Positions 24,363 through 34,233 of a stretch of DNA of 64,000 nucleotides are shown here, one piece after another. The DNA is from Deinococcus aquaticus (GTDB lineage Bacteria > Deinococcota > Deinococci > Deinococcales > Deinococcaceae). The notes beneath the pieces were generated by a model that was given only the letters and a program-made list of their open reading frames with translations, made no database searches and was not told the origin of the DNA. The position numbers and the translations under genes were made by a program. Location of the stretch: NCBI RefSeq assembly GCF_028622095.1, contig NZ_CP115165.1, positions 124,001 through 188,000 on the forward strand, in the 5' to 3' direction. Within the stretch, counting starts at the first letter, position 1. Each line of letters opens with the position of its first letter.

Positions 24363-24917
24363 ATGAGCATCAAGGATAACTTCACGCCCGACGAGTGGTT
24401 CAAGGTCATGACCGGTCCCGGCCGCGCCGGAGCCGCCGTCGTGGCGTCCAGCCCCAGCGGCCTGACCGGCCTGGTCGCCGAGGCGAAAGCCCTGAGTGAC
24501 GCCATCCGCGACGGCGTCAGCGCCGACACGCGCACGCCGCTGCTGGAAGCCATCGCTGCCGACCTGCTGCGCACCGCGCCGGACCCCGCCGTGATGCCCC
24601 ACCAGGAGCGCGCCCGCACCATGCAGGACGCGCTGGAGCAGAGCCTAAAGAACGTCCGGCAGGCTGCGTGGCTGGTGAGCGCCAAGACCAGCCCCGAAGA
24701 CAGCGCCGCGTACCGCCAGATGCTGATGAGCGTGGCTGAACGCACCGCGAACGCCGCCAAGGAAGGCGGTTTCCTGGGCTTCGGCGGCGAACTCGTGAAC
24801 GACAAGGAACGCGCCGTGCTAGATGACCTGCGCCGCCTGCTGAGCCTGGACAGCACTGCACCCGCCTCCACCCCCGCCGACGCACCATCCCCGGACGGCA
24901 GCGGCAACAGCGGCTGA
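24363..24917 (+). CDS. Conserved-looking helical protein of unknown function
   Basis: A 184-residue, mostly helical soluble protein beginning MSIKDNFTPDEWFKVMTGP. It is rich in Ala, with a central stretch of evenly spaced leucines and a Pro/Ser-rich tail. A TACGCT element sits six bases before the ATG, and codon use is fully typical of the genome, so it is very likely a real gene. Family not recognised. Confidence 0.75.
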   Translation: MSIKDNFTPDEWFKVMTGPGRAGAAVVASSPSGLTGLVAEAKALSDAIRDGVSADTRTPLLEAIAADLLRTAPDPAVMPHQERARTMQDALEQSLKNVRQAAWLVSAKTSPEDSAAYRQMLMSVAERTANAAKEGGFLGFGGELVNDKERAVLDDLRRLLSLDSTAPASTPADAPSPDGSGNSG

Positions 24918-24950
24918 GTAGCCGCACCCGGCTTGCCCCTCCTGGTCCGG

Positions 24951-26294
24951 TCACGTCTCTTCACGCGTCCGGGCCTGGAGGGGCTTGCTGTCAGGCCTGT
25001 GGGTTCCAGCTGGCTGGCCGGCGAGGGTCTGCGCCTGCGTCTCCCCGATGCGTTCGTTCATCAGGTCGCGGAAGGCCTGTTCGTGGGGGTTCCCGGCGTT
25101 CAGCTGGGTACCCGTGGACGCCATGACGTGCGCCTGCCCGTCCCCCCGCAGGTACACGGCTCCGCGCTCGCGGTGACTGACTCGCCAGCGGGTCAGGTCG
25201 TTCAGGGAGGCCTCGAAGGCGTCCTGCGCGGCGCTGCCTCCCCAGTCACGGGCGGCGTTGCGGATCACCTGCCGGTGCGGTTCCCAGGCGTGCAGCAGCG
25301 CACGCTGAGGGGGCGTCAGGGAGCGGCGGGAGTGCCGGAGGGCCTGACCCAGGTTCGAGTCGAACGGCACGCCCAGCGCCAGGTCCGCGACCTGCGTGCC
25401 GCCCAGTTGCAGGCCGCTGGCCCCGTCCAGGGGCGCGCCCCCGTCCTCTGGCGGCAGGCCCCACCCGAAGGTCGGCTGGATGAACACCCGCCACAGGTCG
25501 CTGCGCACCACCCGGAAACGCATCAGGGCGTTGATCTGCCGGGTCATGGCGCTGATCGCCGCGTGCAGGTCGGCCAGGGCAGCCTCCAGCGCGGGCCGGT
25601 CGTGGTGCTGGACGGCCGTCAGGGCCTGCGCCGAGGCGGTCAGGACGGCCTGTCCGCGCGCCTCGGCCAGCACAAACGTCTGAATCCACAGGTCCAGCTG
25701 CCCCGCGAGGTCCCGCTCGTCTCCGGCGGGCGAGGCGTGCCAGTTGTGAGCAATCCGCACCTGACCGGCCTGCACCTGACCGGCGTGGTACGGCTCGCCG
25801 GGCGTGAGGGCGTCAGAGCGCCAGTTCAGGTACTTCAGGGTGTGCATCGTGCCACAGGCCGGCAGGTGATGCGCGGCACTCAGGTCCCGGAACAGAGCGT
25901 GCAGGTGCGGCGGGAAGTCCGGCCGCTCGGAGAACCGGACGGGCGCGACCGGCACGGCGTTCCAGCGGTACAGGTGCATCAGGATCGCCGTGGCCGAGAG
26001 CAGCGCCTCCTGCTGCGCGGTGCCCAGCTGCCGGGCGTCGTCCCGCCGGTCCCCCAGGGCCGCGTCGAGGTCCAGCAGGGCCGCGCGCACGCCGTTCCCC
26101 TGGTACGCCGGGGCCAGCGCCGGAATGGCGTCCAGCAGTGGCTGGAACGGACCGGGCAGTCTCAGCAGGGGCGCGGTGGGCGGCAGGAACCCGGTGCGGG
26201 CCAGAGGCCGGAATAGCGTCAGCAACTGCGGCAGCCCGGCGGGCGGCGCGACTGGTAAGGGCGTGTCAGCTTGGGCAGGAGAAGTGGGCGGCAA
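24951..26294 (-). CDS. Indoleamine 2,3-dioxygenase-superfamily protein (putative heme protein)
   Basis: A 447-residue, mainly helical protein. Near residue 370 the stretch DLTRWRVSHRERGAVYL corresponds to the region of indoleamine and tryptophan dioxygenases that holds the proximal heme-ligand histidine (FR/LR-x-x-H-L-x-x-V-x-x-YI in known members). A Gly/Thr-rich segment follows, as in IDO. LTPPQRALLHAWEPHRQVI just before it also fits the family. The identification is by pattern, without alignment; PrnB-like enzymes share this fold. It has a TTG start with GGAG before it and no kynurenine-pathway neighbour, so the substrate is open. Confidence 0.55.
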   Translation of the reverse strand: MPPTSPAQADTPLPVAPPAGLPQLLTLFRPLARTGFLPPTAPLLRLPGPFQPLLDAIPALAPAYQGNGVRAALLDLDAALGDRRDDARQLGTAQQEALLSATAILMHLYRWNAVPVAPVRFSERPDFPPHLHALFRDLSAAHHLPACGTMHTLKYLNWRSDALTPGEPYHAGQVQAGQVRIAHNWHASPAGDERDLAGQLDLWIQTFVLAEARGQAVLTASAQALTAVQHHDRPALEAALADLHAAISAMTRQINALMRFRVVRSDLWRVFIQPTFGWGLPPEDGGAPLDGASGLQLGGTQVADLALGVPFDSNLGQALRHSRRSLTPPQRALLHAWEPHRQVIRNAARDWGGSAAQDAFEASLNDLTRWRVSHRERGAVYLRGDGQAHVMASTGTQLNAGNPHEQAFRDLMNERIGETQAQTLAGQPAGTHRPDSKPLQARTREET

Positions 26295-26574
26295 GGGAAT
26301 CTCCGGTCAGGCAGCCGACGAGCGGCCGGGAGGGAACAGAGGTCCGGAACGCCCTTCACGGCGGGGCGGCCGGGGACCGCCGCTCAGGTGTCAGTGTATC
26401 CGGGCCGCGCCGGACGCGGGACGCACTTTCGACTGGTGCGCGGCTGGCCTCCCCTCCGGGCCGCCGCCTCTCTCCCACACGGCCTTGCTGTAGCGCCTTC
26501 TCTCACCGGCTGCGCCGCGCCCTGTCTGAGACTGCCGAACCCCGCAGCGGGTGAACCCGGTATGCTGCGGCGAG
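26295..26574. other. Gene-free stretch upstream of the purH riboswitch
   Basis: No coding region is supported. TATGCT at 26561-26566 is the probable -10 element for the riboswitch transcript, placing its start close to 26573. Confidence 0.5.
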
Positions 26575-26650
26575 TGCGGGGGCGACTGGCGCTGAACGTG
26601 GGCTGACCACGGGGGAGCCTCCGGGAAAGTGGATGATCGCGCGCCTGGGT
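26575..26650 (+). ncRNA. ZTP (pfl) riboswitch upstream of purH
   Basis: The conserved ZTP aptamer elements occur in order: CGACTGGCG, then the hairpin CGTGGGCTGACCACG with GGGGGAGCC after it, a linker, and the downstream half GCGCGCCTGGGTCGAA, whose CCTGGG is the pseudoknot/J1-2 signature. ZTP riboswitches bind ZTP/ZMP, which accumulate when 10-formyl-tetrahydrofolate is short, and turn on purine and folate genes. purH, whose substrate AICAR is ZMP, is the classic target. Confidence 0.9.
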
Positions 26651-26651
26651 C

Positions 26652-26686
26652 GAACGGCTCCCTGTCGGTGGGAACCGTTCGCGTTT
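26652..26686 (+). terminator. Expression-platform terminator of the ZTP riboswitch
   Basis: GAACGGCTCCC pairs imperfectly with GGGAACCGTTC, followed by GCGTTTCT. The 5' arm starts in the last bases of the aptamer, so ligand binding should compete with the hairpin. Confidence 0.75.
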
Positions 26687-26707
26687 CTGGTTCTGGGAGG
26701 AAGGCAC

Positions 26708-28309
26708 ATGACGCAGCAGGGCAAAGGGCAGGGCAGTCAGCAGGGCGGGGCGCAGTCCAGGAAACGGGCGCTGATCTCGGTCAGTGACAAGACGGGCGTG
26801 GTGGAGTTCGCGCGGCAACTCGAGGCGCGCGGCTGGGAGATCCTGAGTACCGGCGGCACGTACGCCAGCATCGTCGCGGCGGGCGTCGCGGCGCGGCAGG
26901 TGAGTGACGTGACGGGCTTCCCGGAAATGCTGGACGGCCGCGTGAAGACGCTGCACCCGGCGGTGCACGGCGGGATTCTGGCGCGGCGTGAACCCGGTCA
27001 CCTGGGGCAGCTGGACGCGCACGGGATCGGCACCATCGATCTGGTGTGCGTGAACCTGTACCCGTTCCGGGAGACGGTGGCGCGCGGCGCGGCGTTCGAC
27101 GAGGCCATCGAGAACATCGACATCGGCGGGCCGGCCATGATCCGCTCGGCGGCGAAGAACCACGCGGGCGTGCTGGTCCTCGTGGACCCCGCAGACTACG
27201 CGGTGGCGCTTCAGGACGACGTGAGCCCCGCCGACCGGCAGCGGCTGGCCGCCAAGGCGTACCGGCACACCAGCGAGTACGACGCGGCCATCACCGCGTA
27301 CCTGGAAGGCGGCAGCGACGAACTGCCCACCGCGCTGCCCGGCACGCTGACCCTGAACCTCAGCCGGGCCGCCGAGGTGCGGTACGGCGAGAACCCGCAC
27401 CAGCCGGGCGCGATCTACCGTCTGGGCGGCGCGGTCGGGCCGGTCATCGACGCGCAGGTCGTGGCGGGCAAACCCATGAGCTTCAACAATTACGCCGACG
27501 CGGACGCCGCGTGGGCGCTGTGCCAGGAACTCGCGGCGCAGGAAACGCAGGCGCAGGCGGGCGACCCGGTAGCCGTGTGCGTGGCCGTCAAGCACGCCAA
27601 CCCCTGCGGCGTGGCCGTCGCGGACGACGTGAAGACCGCCTGGGAACGCGCCCGTGACGCCGACACCCTCAGCGTGTTCGGCGGCGTGGTCGCCGTCAGC
27701 GCGCCCGTGACGCTGGAGGCGGCGCAGGCGACGCGCGGCACCTTCCTGGAAGTGCTGATCGCACCCGAGGTGACGCCCGAGGCCGCCGCGTGGTTCGCGG
27801 AGAAGAAGCCGGACCTGCGGGTGCTGGTGGCCGCCGCGCCGCAGGGAATCAGCGTGCTGGACGTGCGCCCCCTGACCGGCGGGTTCGCCGTGCAGGAACG
27901 CGACGCCCGCCCCTGGGACGACCTGTGCCCGGAGGTCGTCACGGCCCGGCAGCCCACCGATCAGGAGTGGCATGACCTGCGCTTCGCGTGGGCGGTCGTG
28001 AAGAACGCCCGCAGCAACGCCGTGGTCCTGGCGCGCGGCGGCGTGACGGTCGGCCTGGGCGCCGGGGCGGTCAGCCGCATCTGGGCGGCCGAGCGGGCTG
28101 TGGCGAACGCCGGCGAGCGCGCGCAGGGAGCCGTGCTGACCAGCGAGGCGTTCTTCCCCTTCGACGACGTGGTGCGGCTGGCCGCGAGCGTGGGCGTGAC
28201 GGCCATCCTGCAACCCGGCGGCGCCAAACGCGATCCCGAAGTGATTGCCGCGTGCAACGAACTGGGCCTGAGCATGGTGTTCACGGGCAGCCGCCACTTC
28301 CGCCACTGA
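26708..28309 (+). CDS. purH: Bifunctional AICAR formyltransferase / IMP cyclohydrolase PurH
   Basis: A 533-residue PurH. The N-terminal MGS-like IMP cyclohydrolase domain begins [17 protein letters not shown] (about residue 20) with LSTGGTY and [16 protein letters not shown]. The C-terminal AICAR transformylase domain has [20 protein letters not shown] (about 294) and the final [11 protein letters not shown] and [11 protein letters not shown]. It catalyses the last two steps of IMP synthesis. ATG 26708 is set by GGGAGG seven bases upstream. Controlled by the preceding ZTP riboswitch. Confidence 0.97.
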   Translation: MTQQGKGQGSQQGGAQSRKRALISVSDKTGVVEFARQLEARGWEILSTGGTYASIVAAGVAARQVSDVTGFPEMLDGRVKTLHPAVHGGILARREPGHLGQLDAHGIGTIDLVCVNLYPFRETVARGAAFDEAIENIDIGGPAMIRSAAKNHAGVLVLVDPADYAVALQDDVSPADRQRLAAKAYRHTSEYDAAITAYLEGGSDELPTALPGTLTLNLSRAAEVRYGENPHQPGAIYRLGGAVGPVIDAQVVAGKPMSFNNYADADAAWALCQELAAQETQAQAGDPVAVCVAVKHANPCGVAVADDVKTAWERARDADTLSVFGGVVAVSAPVTLEAAQATRGTFLEVLIAPEVTPEAAAWFAEKKPDLRVLVAAAPQGISVLDVRPLTGGFAVQERDARPWDDLCPEVVTARQPTDQEWHDLRFAWAVVKNARSNAVVLARGGVTVGLGAGAVSRIWAAERAVANAGERAQGAVLTSEAFFPFDDVVRLAASVGVTAILQPGGAKRDPEVIAACNELGLSMVFTGSRHFRH

Positions 28310-28320
28310 CCGCTGACAGG

Positions 28321-28356
28321 CAGGGGGGCCGGGATAACGTGTGTCCCGGCCCCCCC
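28321..28356 (+). terminator. Terminator after purH
   Basis: A very stable hairpin: GGGGGGCCGGGA opposite TCCCGGCCCCCC with an eleven-base loop. Confidence 0.85.
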
Positions 28357-28399
28357 TGCTGTCTCCCCTACCGGTCGTGCGTGCCCGCTTCGCGTGCCG

Positions 28400-29050
28400 T
28401 CAGGCGCTCTTCTTCCAGCGGCCCTTGCTGCGGTGCCCGACGCGGTTCCCGGCGTGCGCGGTGCGGGCGCGGATGGTCTGATCGTCGTAGCGGAGCATCA
28501 CGGCCAGCCGGGCGCGGCTGATGATGTGATGCGGCTGCTTGGGCACGAACGCCGTCACGATGTCCACGAACCCGTCGCGGGCGTGCTCGGCGACCACATG
28601 CAGCGGGAGTTTCACGCCGCACGCCTCGAAGTACCCGCAGACCAGCCAGCGGCGGTCCTCGGTGTACACGGCCCGGACCCGGCCGGTCAGGAGGACGTTC
28701 ATCACGTCATGTTCCAGGAATCCCTCGGCGCGGGCGTGCCCGATGGCGTGGTCGCACAGGTGGTAACGGCCGTCGTACACGGCGTCGCGCAGGCGGGCGT
28801 GCGCGCGGCCCAGGCTGAAGTCGTCGGTGCTGATGCCGGCCAGGTCCGCTTCCCGCTGGGGTTTCACGGGGGCCTGCGCGGCGGGCCTGGGGGGAGGGGC
28901 GGCCTGGGCGCGGCGGGCGGCCTTCTCGGCGCGGGCCAGCTGGGCGCGGAGGGCCAGCAGGTCCGTGCCGGTCTGCACGTCACTGGCCGGGACGCTGTGG
29001 GCGGCGCGTGGGGGGACGTTGACGCCCGGTTTGCTGGACTGTCTGGTCAC
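28400..29050 (-). CDS. DUF4258 domain protein
   Basis: A 216-residue protein. Residues about 30-65 form a basic Ala-rich coiled-coil-like region. The C-terminal half matches the DUF4258 pattern: YHLCDHAIGHARAEGFLEHD, TGRVRAVYTEDRRWLVCGY, then PLHVVAEHARDGFVDIVTAF. This small alpha/beta domain resembles RelE/BrnT-type toxin folds, but no antitoxin is adjacent and the role is unknown. GTG 29050 follows GGAGG by nine bases. The transcript appears to have a leader of about 140 bases with its own hairpin (next entries). Confidence 0.8.
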   Translation of the reverse strand: MTRQSSKPGVNVPPRAAHSVPASDVQTGTDLLALRAQLARAEKAARRAQAAPPPRPAAQAPVKPQREADLAGISTDDFSLGRAHARLRDAVYDGRYHLCDHAIGHARAEGFLEHDVMNVLLTGRVRAVYTEDRRWLVCGYFEACGVKLPLHVVAEHARDGFVDIVTAFVPKQPHHIISRARLAVMLRYDDQTIRARTAHAGNRVGHRSKGRWKKSA

Positions 29051-29119
29051 GGCGAAACACCTCCGGTGAACTGCGCCGCCCCGCCTTCCCTGCCGACCAG
29101 AGGCCGTCCGAGCCTCCTT

Positions 29120-29163
29120 CAAAAAGGAAAACGCCCCTCAAACACGGCTTCGTGTCTGTGGGG
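29120..29163 (-). terminator. Terminator-like hairpin in the leader of the DUF4258 gene
   Basis: On the minus strand CCCC-ACAG-ACACG pairs with CGTGT-TTGA-GGGG, followed by CGTTTTCCTTTTTG. It lies between the probable promoter at 29199-29204 and the gene, so it would act as an attenuator or give a short RNA. Confidence 0.55.
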
Positions 29164-29185
29164 AGGCAGGCGGCGTACCCTGTTC

Positions 29186-29204
29186 AGGGCATGCCCTGAG
29201 CATA
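29186..29204 (-). promoter_or_regulatory. Probable promoter and palindrome for the DUF4258 gene
   Basis: TATGCT on the minus strand (29199-29204) is followed at the expected start point by a perfect 14-base palindrome CAGGGCATGCCCTG (29186-29199). Palindromes in this position are usual for repressor binding. Confidence 0.5.
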
Positions 29205-29381
29205 GCACGCGCGGGGCGGCGGGCGGGGTGAAGCGCACGGCAGACAGACAGGCTCGCCGCTGACTAGGCTGAAGGTCAGCGTACCGTCAACCCTGTCGCC
29301 CTGGTCCTGCCGTTTCCCCGCTGCCCACGCCCCGTCCCGCCCGCCGGGATGAGAGCGCAGCCGCCACTTCCGGAGGTTCCC
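29205..29381. other. Intergenic stretch between divergent genes
   Basis: Together with the DUF4258 leader this makes a 331-base gap (29051-29381). On this side only the CGGAGG ribosome-binding site of the acetyltransferase gene is evident. Confidence 0.4.
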
Positions 29382-30242
29382 ATGATCCGACCCATGCTGC
29401 CCACTGATGTCCCGGACGTTCTCGCGCTCCTGAACTGGATGGACGACGCCCCGGAACGCGAGGTGTTCTCCCCGGACGCCCGCGACCCCCGCGAACTGCA
29501 ACTGGAATGCGAGGACAGCACCTGCCTCGTGGACACCGACGACGAGGGCGTGCGCGCCTACTGCGCCCTGTCGCCCTTCCGGGACGGACTGGTGCTGGAA
29601 GGGCCGGTCAGTGACGGGGGGCACCTCCCGGCCCTGCTGCGCCGCGCGCTGGAGCACGCCGACGGGCTGCCCGTGTACGCCTTCAGCGCCCGCGACAACG
29701 CGCCCGTGCGCGACGCGCTGGAAACGGCAGGATTCGCGGCCATGCACACCACCGACTTCTACAGCGGGCCACTGGCGTTGCTGACCGCGCAGGCCTGCGC
29801 TCCGGCGGGCACGCGCATCTCACGCCGCCTGCCGTTCGCGGAGTACCGGGCGCTGTACCGCAGCAGCGAGGACGCCTGGGCCGGACGCCTGAACTGGACG
29901 CCCGAGCAGTACGACGAGCACTTCGCGCAGGACGACGTGCGCCTCGTGGCCCTGCTGCGCGGCGATCAGGCCCTGGGATTCGCGGAACTGGAATTCTGCC
30001 CCGAAGACGCCCGCGCCGACGTGACCTACGTGGCCGTGCATCCCGCCGAACGCGGGCAGGGACTGGGCCTGAAACTGCTGGCCCTGGCTGCCGCCGAGGC
30101 CGACACCCACCCGGAAATCCGCACCCTGCGCGTCCGCGCGCACGACCACATGAAACCCGCCCGCGCCCTGTACACCCGCGCCGGCCTGAAGCACAGCCGC
30201 AGCGTCGTCACGTACATGAAAGACGGCGACGAGGACGTGTAG
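29382..30242 (+). CDS. Tandem GNAT acetyltransferase
   Basis: A 286-residue protein with two GNAT-like halves. The N-terminal half is degenerate. The C-terminal half has the acetyl-CoA loop VAVHPAERGQGLGLKLL near residue 216 and the family ending ARALYTRAGLKHSRSVVTY. The acceptor is unknown; proteins of this layout acetylate small molecules such as mycothiol precursors or antibiotics. The CGGAGG ribosome-binding site six bases upstream fixes the ATG. Confidence 0.88.
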   Translation: MIRPMLPTDVPDVLALLNWMDDAPEREVFSPDARDPRELQLECEDSTCLVDTDDEGVRAYCALSPFRDGLVLEGPVSDGGHLPALLRRALEHADGLPVYAFSARDNAPVRDALETAGFAAMHTTDFYSGPLALLTAQACAPAGTRISRRLPFAEYRALYRSSEDAWAGRLNWTPEQYDEHFAQDDVRLVALLRGDQALGFAELEFCPEDARADVTYVAVHPAERGQGLGLKLLALAAAEADTHPEIRTLRVRAHDHMKPARALYTRAGLKHSRSVVTYMKDGDEDV

Positions 30243-30313
30243 GCCGGGCAGCCCTGACCGGAACGCCATGCCCGCCACAGACTCCGGCCTGGGCGGGCGC
30301 TACTCTGCGCCGC

Positions 30314-30619
30314 ATGGCGAAGAAGGACCGACGCACCCCCCAGCAGGCCTTCGTGACCCTGCGCGACATGCCCGGCACCCGCGTGATGTTCTGGGTCGTG
30401 GACACCTGCCCGTACTGCGGCGAACGGCACCTGCACGTCGCCGGGAACATCCGCAGCGACCCCGGCGAGTCACTGGGTGAACACCCGGCCCCCTGCCAGC
30501 CGGACCGCACCTACGAACTGGCCCTGCCACCCCAACCAAAAAAGAAGGGCGGCAAGGACGCCCGCCGCAAGGCCCGCCGCGACGCCAAGACCGACGCCTG
30601 GGACGAGGACACCTGGTAA
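30314..30619 (+). CDS. Small protein with CPYCG motif and basic tail
   Basis: A 101-residue protein. DTCPYCGERHLHVAG (about residues 32-46) plus a later Cys in HPAPC suggests a small metal site. The last 30 residues are Lys/Arg/Asp-rich, as in nucleic-acid binding tails. TACTCT is seven bases before the ATG. Family not recognised. Confidence 0.7.
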   Translation: MAKKDRRTPQQAFVTLRDMPGTRVMFWVVDTCPYCGERHLHVAGNIRSDPGESLGEHPAPCQPDRTYELALPPQPKKKGGKDARRKARRDAKTDAWDEDTW

Positions 30620-30623
30620 GCCC

Positions 30624-30680
30624 AGATTGAAACGCAGCAGATAGAACGGCTCCGTAAACCATTCAATCCGAGTCCGTGTC
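30624..30680. repeat. Repeat copy abutting the DUF305 stop codon
   Basis: GATTGAA and TTCAATC form the outer arms; AAACCA before the right arm and CCGAGTCCGTG after it match the other copies. The terminal G of CCGTG is followed directly by TCA, the stop codon (TGA) of the minus-strand gene ending at 30679. Confidence 0.7.
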
Positions 30681-31287
30681 AGTGCTGCATGCCGTCCATG
30701 TCGCCGTGGCTGCTGGCAGGCGTGGGGAGCGGCTGCGCGCCCCGCTCCCGCAGCAGGCGGGTCATCAGGGTCACCTCGGCCGACTGGGTCGCCTGAATCT
30801 GGCGGGCCAGGGCCTGCACTTCCGGGCGCACGCCGGGGTTCAGGGCCGGGCCGACCATGCCCAGCGCGCCCTGGTGGTGGCGGGTCATGAGTTGCAGGAA
30901 ACTCACGTCGGCGGCGCGGCCCTTCAGGGTGCTGAGGTTCTCGACCTGCGCCTGCGTGGCCATGCCCATCGCGCGGGCGTGCCCGGCGCTCATGCCGGCC
31001 CCCGCCCAGGGGCGCTTCCAGAGGGTCAGCCAGCCGCGCATCTGCCCGATCTGCTCCTGCTGCGAGAGCATGATGTCCAGCGCCAGCACCCGCACCTCCG
31101 GATCACCGCTTGCCTCACGGACGCGGGTGGCCATGTCCACGGCCTGCGCGTGATGCTGGATCATCTCGCGCACGAACCGCACCTCGGTACTGCTCTCGGC
31201 CGGGCCGCCCAGGCGCGGCAGCAGCAGCAGGCCGCCCAGCACGGCAGCGAGAACGACCAGCAGGGGCAGGGCGAGACGGCGCAACAT
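30679..31287 (-). CDS. DUF305 family copper/heavy-metal associated exported protein
   Basis: A 202-residue protein anchored by an N-terminal hydrophobic segment (residues 4-25). It has two DUF305 ferritin-like repeats: EVRFVREMIQHHAQAVDMA and VSFLQLMTRHHQGALGMV, with His pairs in each, and a His/Met-rich end (SSHGDMDGMQH). The family is extracytoplasmic and often linked to copper handling. TATACT seven bases before ATG 31287 decides the start. Its stop codon touches a dispersed repeat. Confidence 0.9.
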   Translation of the reverse strand: MLRRLALPLLVVLAAVLGGLLLLPRLGGPAESSTEVRFVREMIQHHAQAVDMATRVREASGDPEVRVLALDIMLSQQEQIGQMRGWLTLWKRPWAGAGMSAGHARAMGMATQAQVENLSTLKGRAADVSFLQLMTRHHQGALGMVGPALNPGVRPEVQALARQIQATQSAEVTLMTRLLRERGAQPLPTPASSHGDMDGMQH

Positions 31288-31394
31288 GCCCGCGAGTATA
31301 GGCACCCCCGCGCCCGGAGCGTCAGGGGGAAGTGTCCCCCATCTCTGGGTCCCTGTCCCTCACCTGCGGGCCGTTGCCGCTACACTGCCCACCG

Positions 31395-32201
31395 ATGACC
31401 GCACCGGACCGCAACGAGCAGATCAGGGGCGCGCTGGGGGGCGCTGCCGTGGGCGCGGCCCTGGGCGTGCTGGCCGCCTTTCTGGGAGAGGTGCGCACGA
31501 CCACGCCTCTGCTGTGGGGCCTGCTGATCCTGGGCGCACTGGCCGGAGCCTTCCGCCCATCCCGCCGCTCCCTGCACGCCGCCGCCGCTAGCGTGGCACT
31601 GGCGCTGGCCGCGTGCCTGCTGACGCCCGCGCTGCGCGCACCGCTGGCCGCCCTGACCCTGGACCAGCCGCCCGGCCGGGCCGACGCGATCGTGGTGCTG
31701 GGCGGCGGCCTGCAATGCCAGTCCCGGACGCTGGAATCCGCCAGTCTGGCCCGCCTGACGCGCGGCCTGGAACTGTGGGGACAGGACTACGCACCCACCC
31801 TGACCGTCTCCGAGCAGTCCGGGCTGATCGGGCCGCGCGACTGCCCGAAAATCAGCACGCTGGAACGTCAGATCATCACGCGGCAACTCGGAACGGACGG
31901 CCCGGAAGTCCTGACCCTGAGCAACGTCACCACCACCCGCGACGAGGCTGCCCGCGTGCACGCACTGGCCCGCACGCGCGACTGGACGACCGTCCTGCTG
32001 GTGACCAGCCCCAGCCACAGCCGCCGCGCCGCCGCCCTGATGCGCACACCCGACCTGCGCGTGATCAGCGTGCCCGCACCCGAAACCCGCTTCGACACCA
32101 CCCTGCCCCTCCCCCTGGACCGCCTGTGGGCCGTGCGGATTCTGGCCTACGAGAGCCTGTCGCGCGTGAAGGCCGCGCTGGGCGGCACGCCGGAACGCTG
32201 A
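31395..32201 (+). CDS. YdcF/ElyC family (DUF218) membrane protein
   Basis: A 268-residue protein with three to four N-terminal hydrophobic segments (to about residue 85), then the DUF218 domain: ADAIVVLGGGLQCQ, then TLTVSEQSGLIG, then TTTRDEAARVHALAR and VLLVTSPSHSRRAAALM. E. coli ElyC of this family affects peptidoglycan precursor metabolism; other members are SAM-binding. TACACT eight bases before the ATG. Confidence 0.88.
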   Translation: MTAPDRNEQIRGALGGAAVGAALGVLAAFLGEVRTTTPLLWGLLILGALAGAFRPSRRSLHAAAASVALALAACLLTPALRAPLAALTLDQPPGRADAIVVLGGGLQCQSRTLESASLARLTRGLELWGQDYAPTLTVSEQSGLIGPRDCPKISTLERQIITRQLGTDGPEVLTLSNVTTTRDEAARVHALARTRDWTTVLLVTSPSHSRRAAALMRTPDLRVISVPAPETRFDTTLPLPLDRLWAVRILAYESLSRVKAALGGTPER

Positions 32202-32294
32202 GGCTGCCGGAGGGGCAGCGGTCGGTCGCGTTGCGTCAGGTGCGTTCACGGGAACGGGTCGGCGCGGGTAGGCTGCCGGCATGGTGCTGCTGGC

Positions 32295-32738
32295 ATGGTA
32301 GAGACGCTGATTCGCCTGCTCACGCTGGCGGCGCTGATCCTGGCCCTCGGCCTGCCAGTCAACCGCGCGCGTCCGGCCACCGGTCCTGCCCCCGATCCAG
32401 GTGATGCCAGGATGGCGCGGATGGTGTCGTACCGCTACCGGGGCCTGTACGTGGCGTCGCCAGGGGGCAGGGAATTCGGCTGGGGTGTCCTGCTCCGGTC
32501 CTGGTTCCGCACGGTCCTGCTGTGCGTGCTGAGTGCCGTGGTCCTGCCATTCAGTCCACTGGCAGGCGTGGCGATGCTCTGGGGGATGTATTTGTACGGA
32601 GAGGAGGCGGCATCGACCTCATTCATGATCTTTCTGTACGCGGTACCGCTGGGTGGCGCGGCGCTCGGGTTGCTCGGGAGTGCCCTGTGGGAACTGCATC
32701 TGGTCAGGTCGGGCCGCCGCCTGAAGGCCGAGGATTGA
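32295..32738 (+). CDS. Hypothetical membrane protein
   Basis: A 147-residue protein with hydrophobic segments at about 5-22, 70-95 and 105-130 and a soluble loop between the first two. No family recognised. The start is uncertain because an overlapping short ATG reading lies just upstream (32281). Confidence 0.65.
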   Translation: MVETLIRLLTLAALILALGLPVNRARPATGPAPDPGDARMARMVSYRYRGLYVASPGGREFGWGVLLRSWFRTVLLCVLSAVVLPFSPLAGVAMLWGMYLYGEEAASTSFMIFLYAVPLGGAALGLLGSALWELHLVRSGRRLKAED

Positions 32739-32814
32739 CAGGCTGGCCGCGAACCATCCGGCACCGTGACGTCCCACAAACGTGCAGACAGGTCTGCCCT
32801 ACACTGCCGTCTTG

Positions 32815-34209
<1,395 letters not shown>

Positions 34210-34233
34210 GGCGCTGGGCAGCCTGAACAGGAT

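Noticed and set aside
26384..28306. 640-codon minus-strand frame opposite purH
   Set aside because: His/Arg-rich shadow of purH and the riboswitch region.
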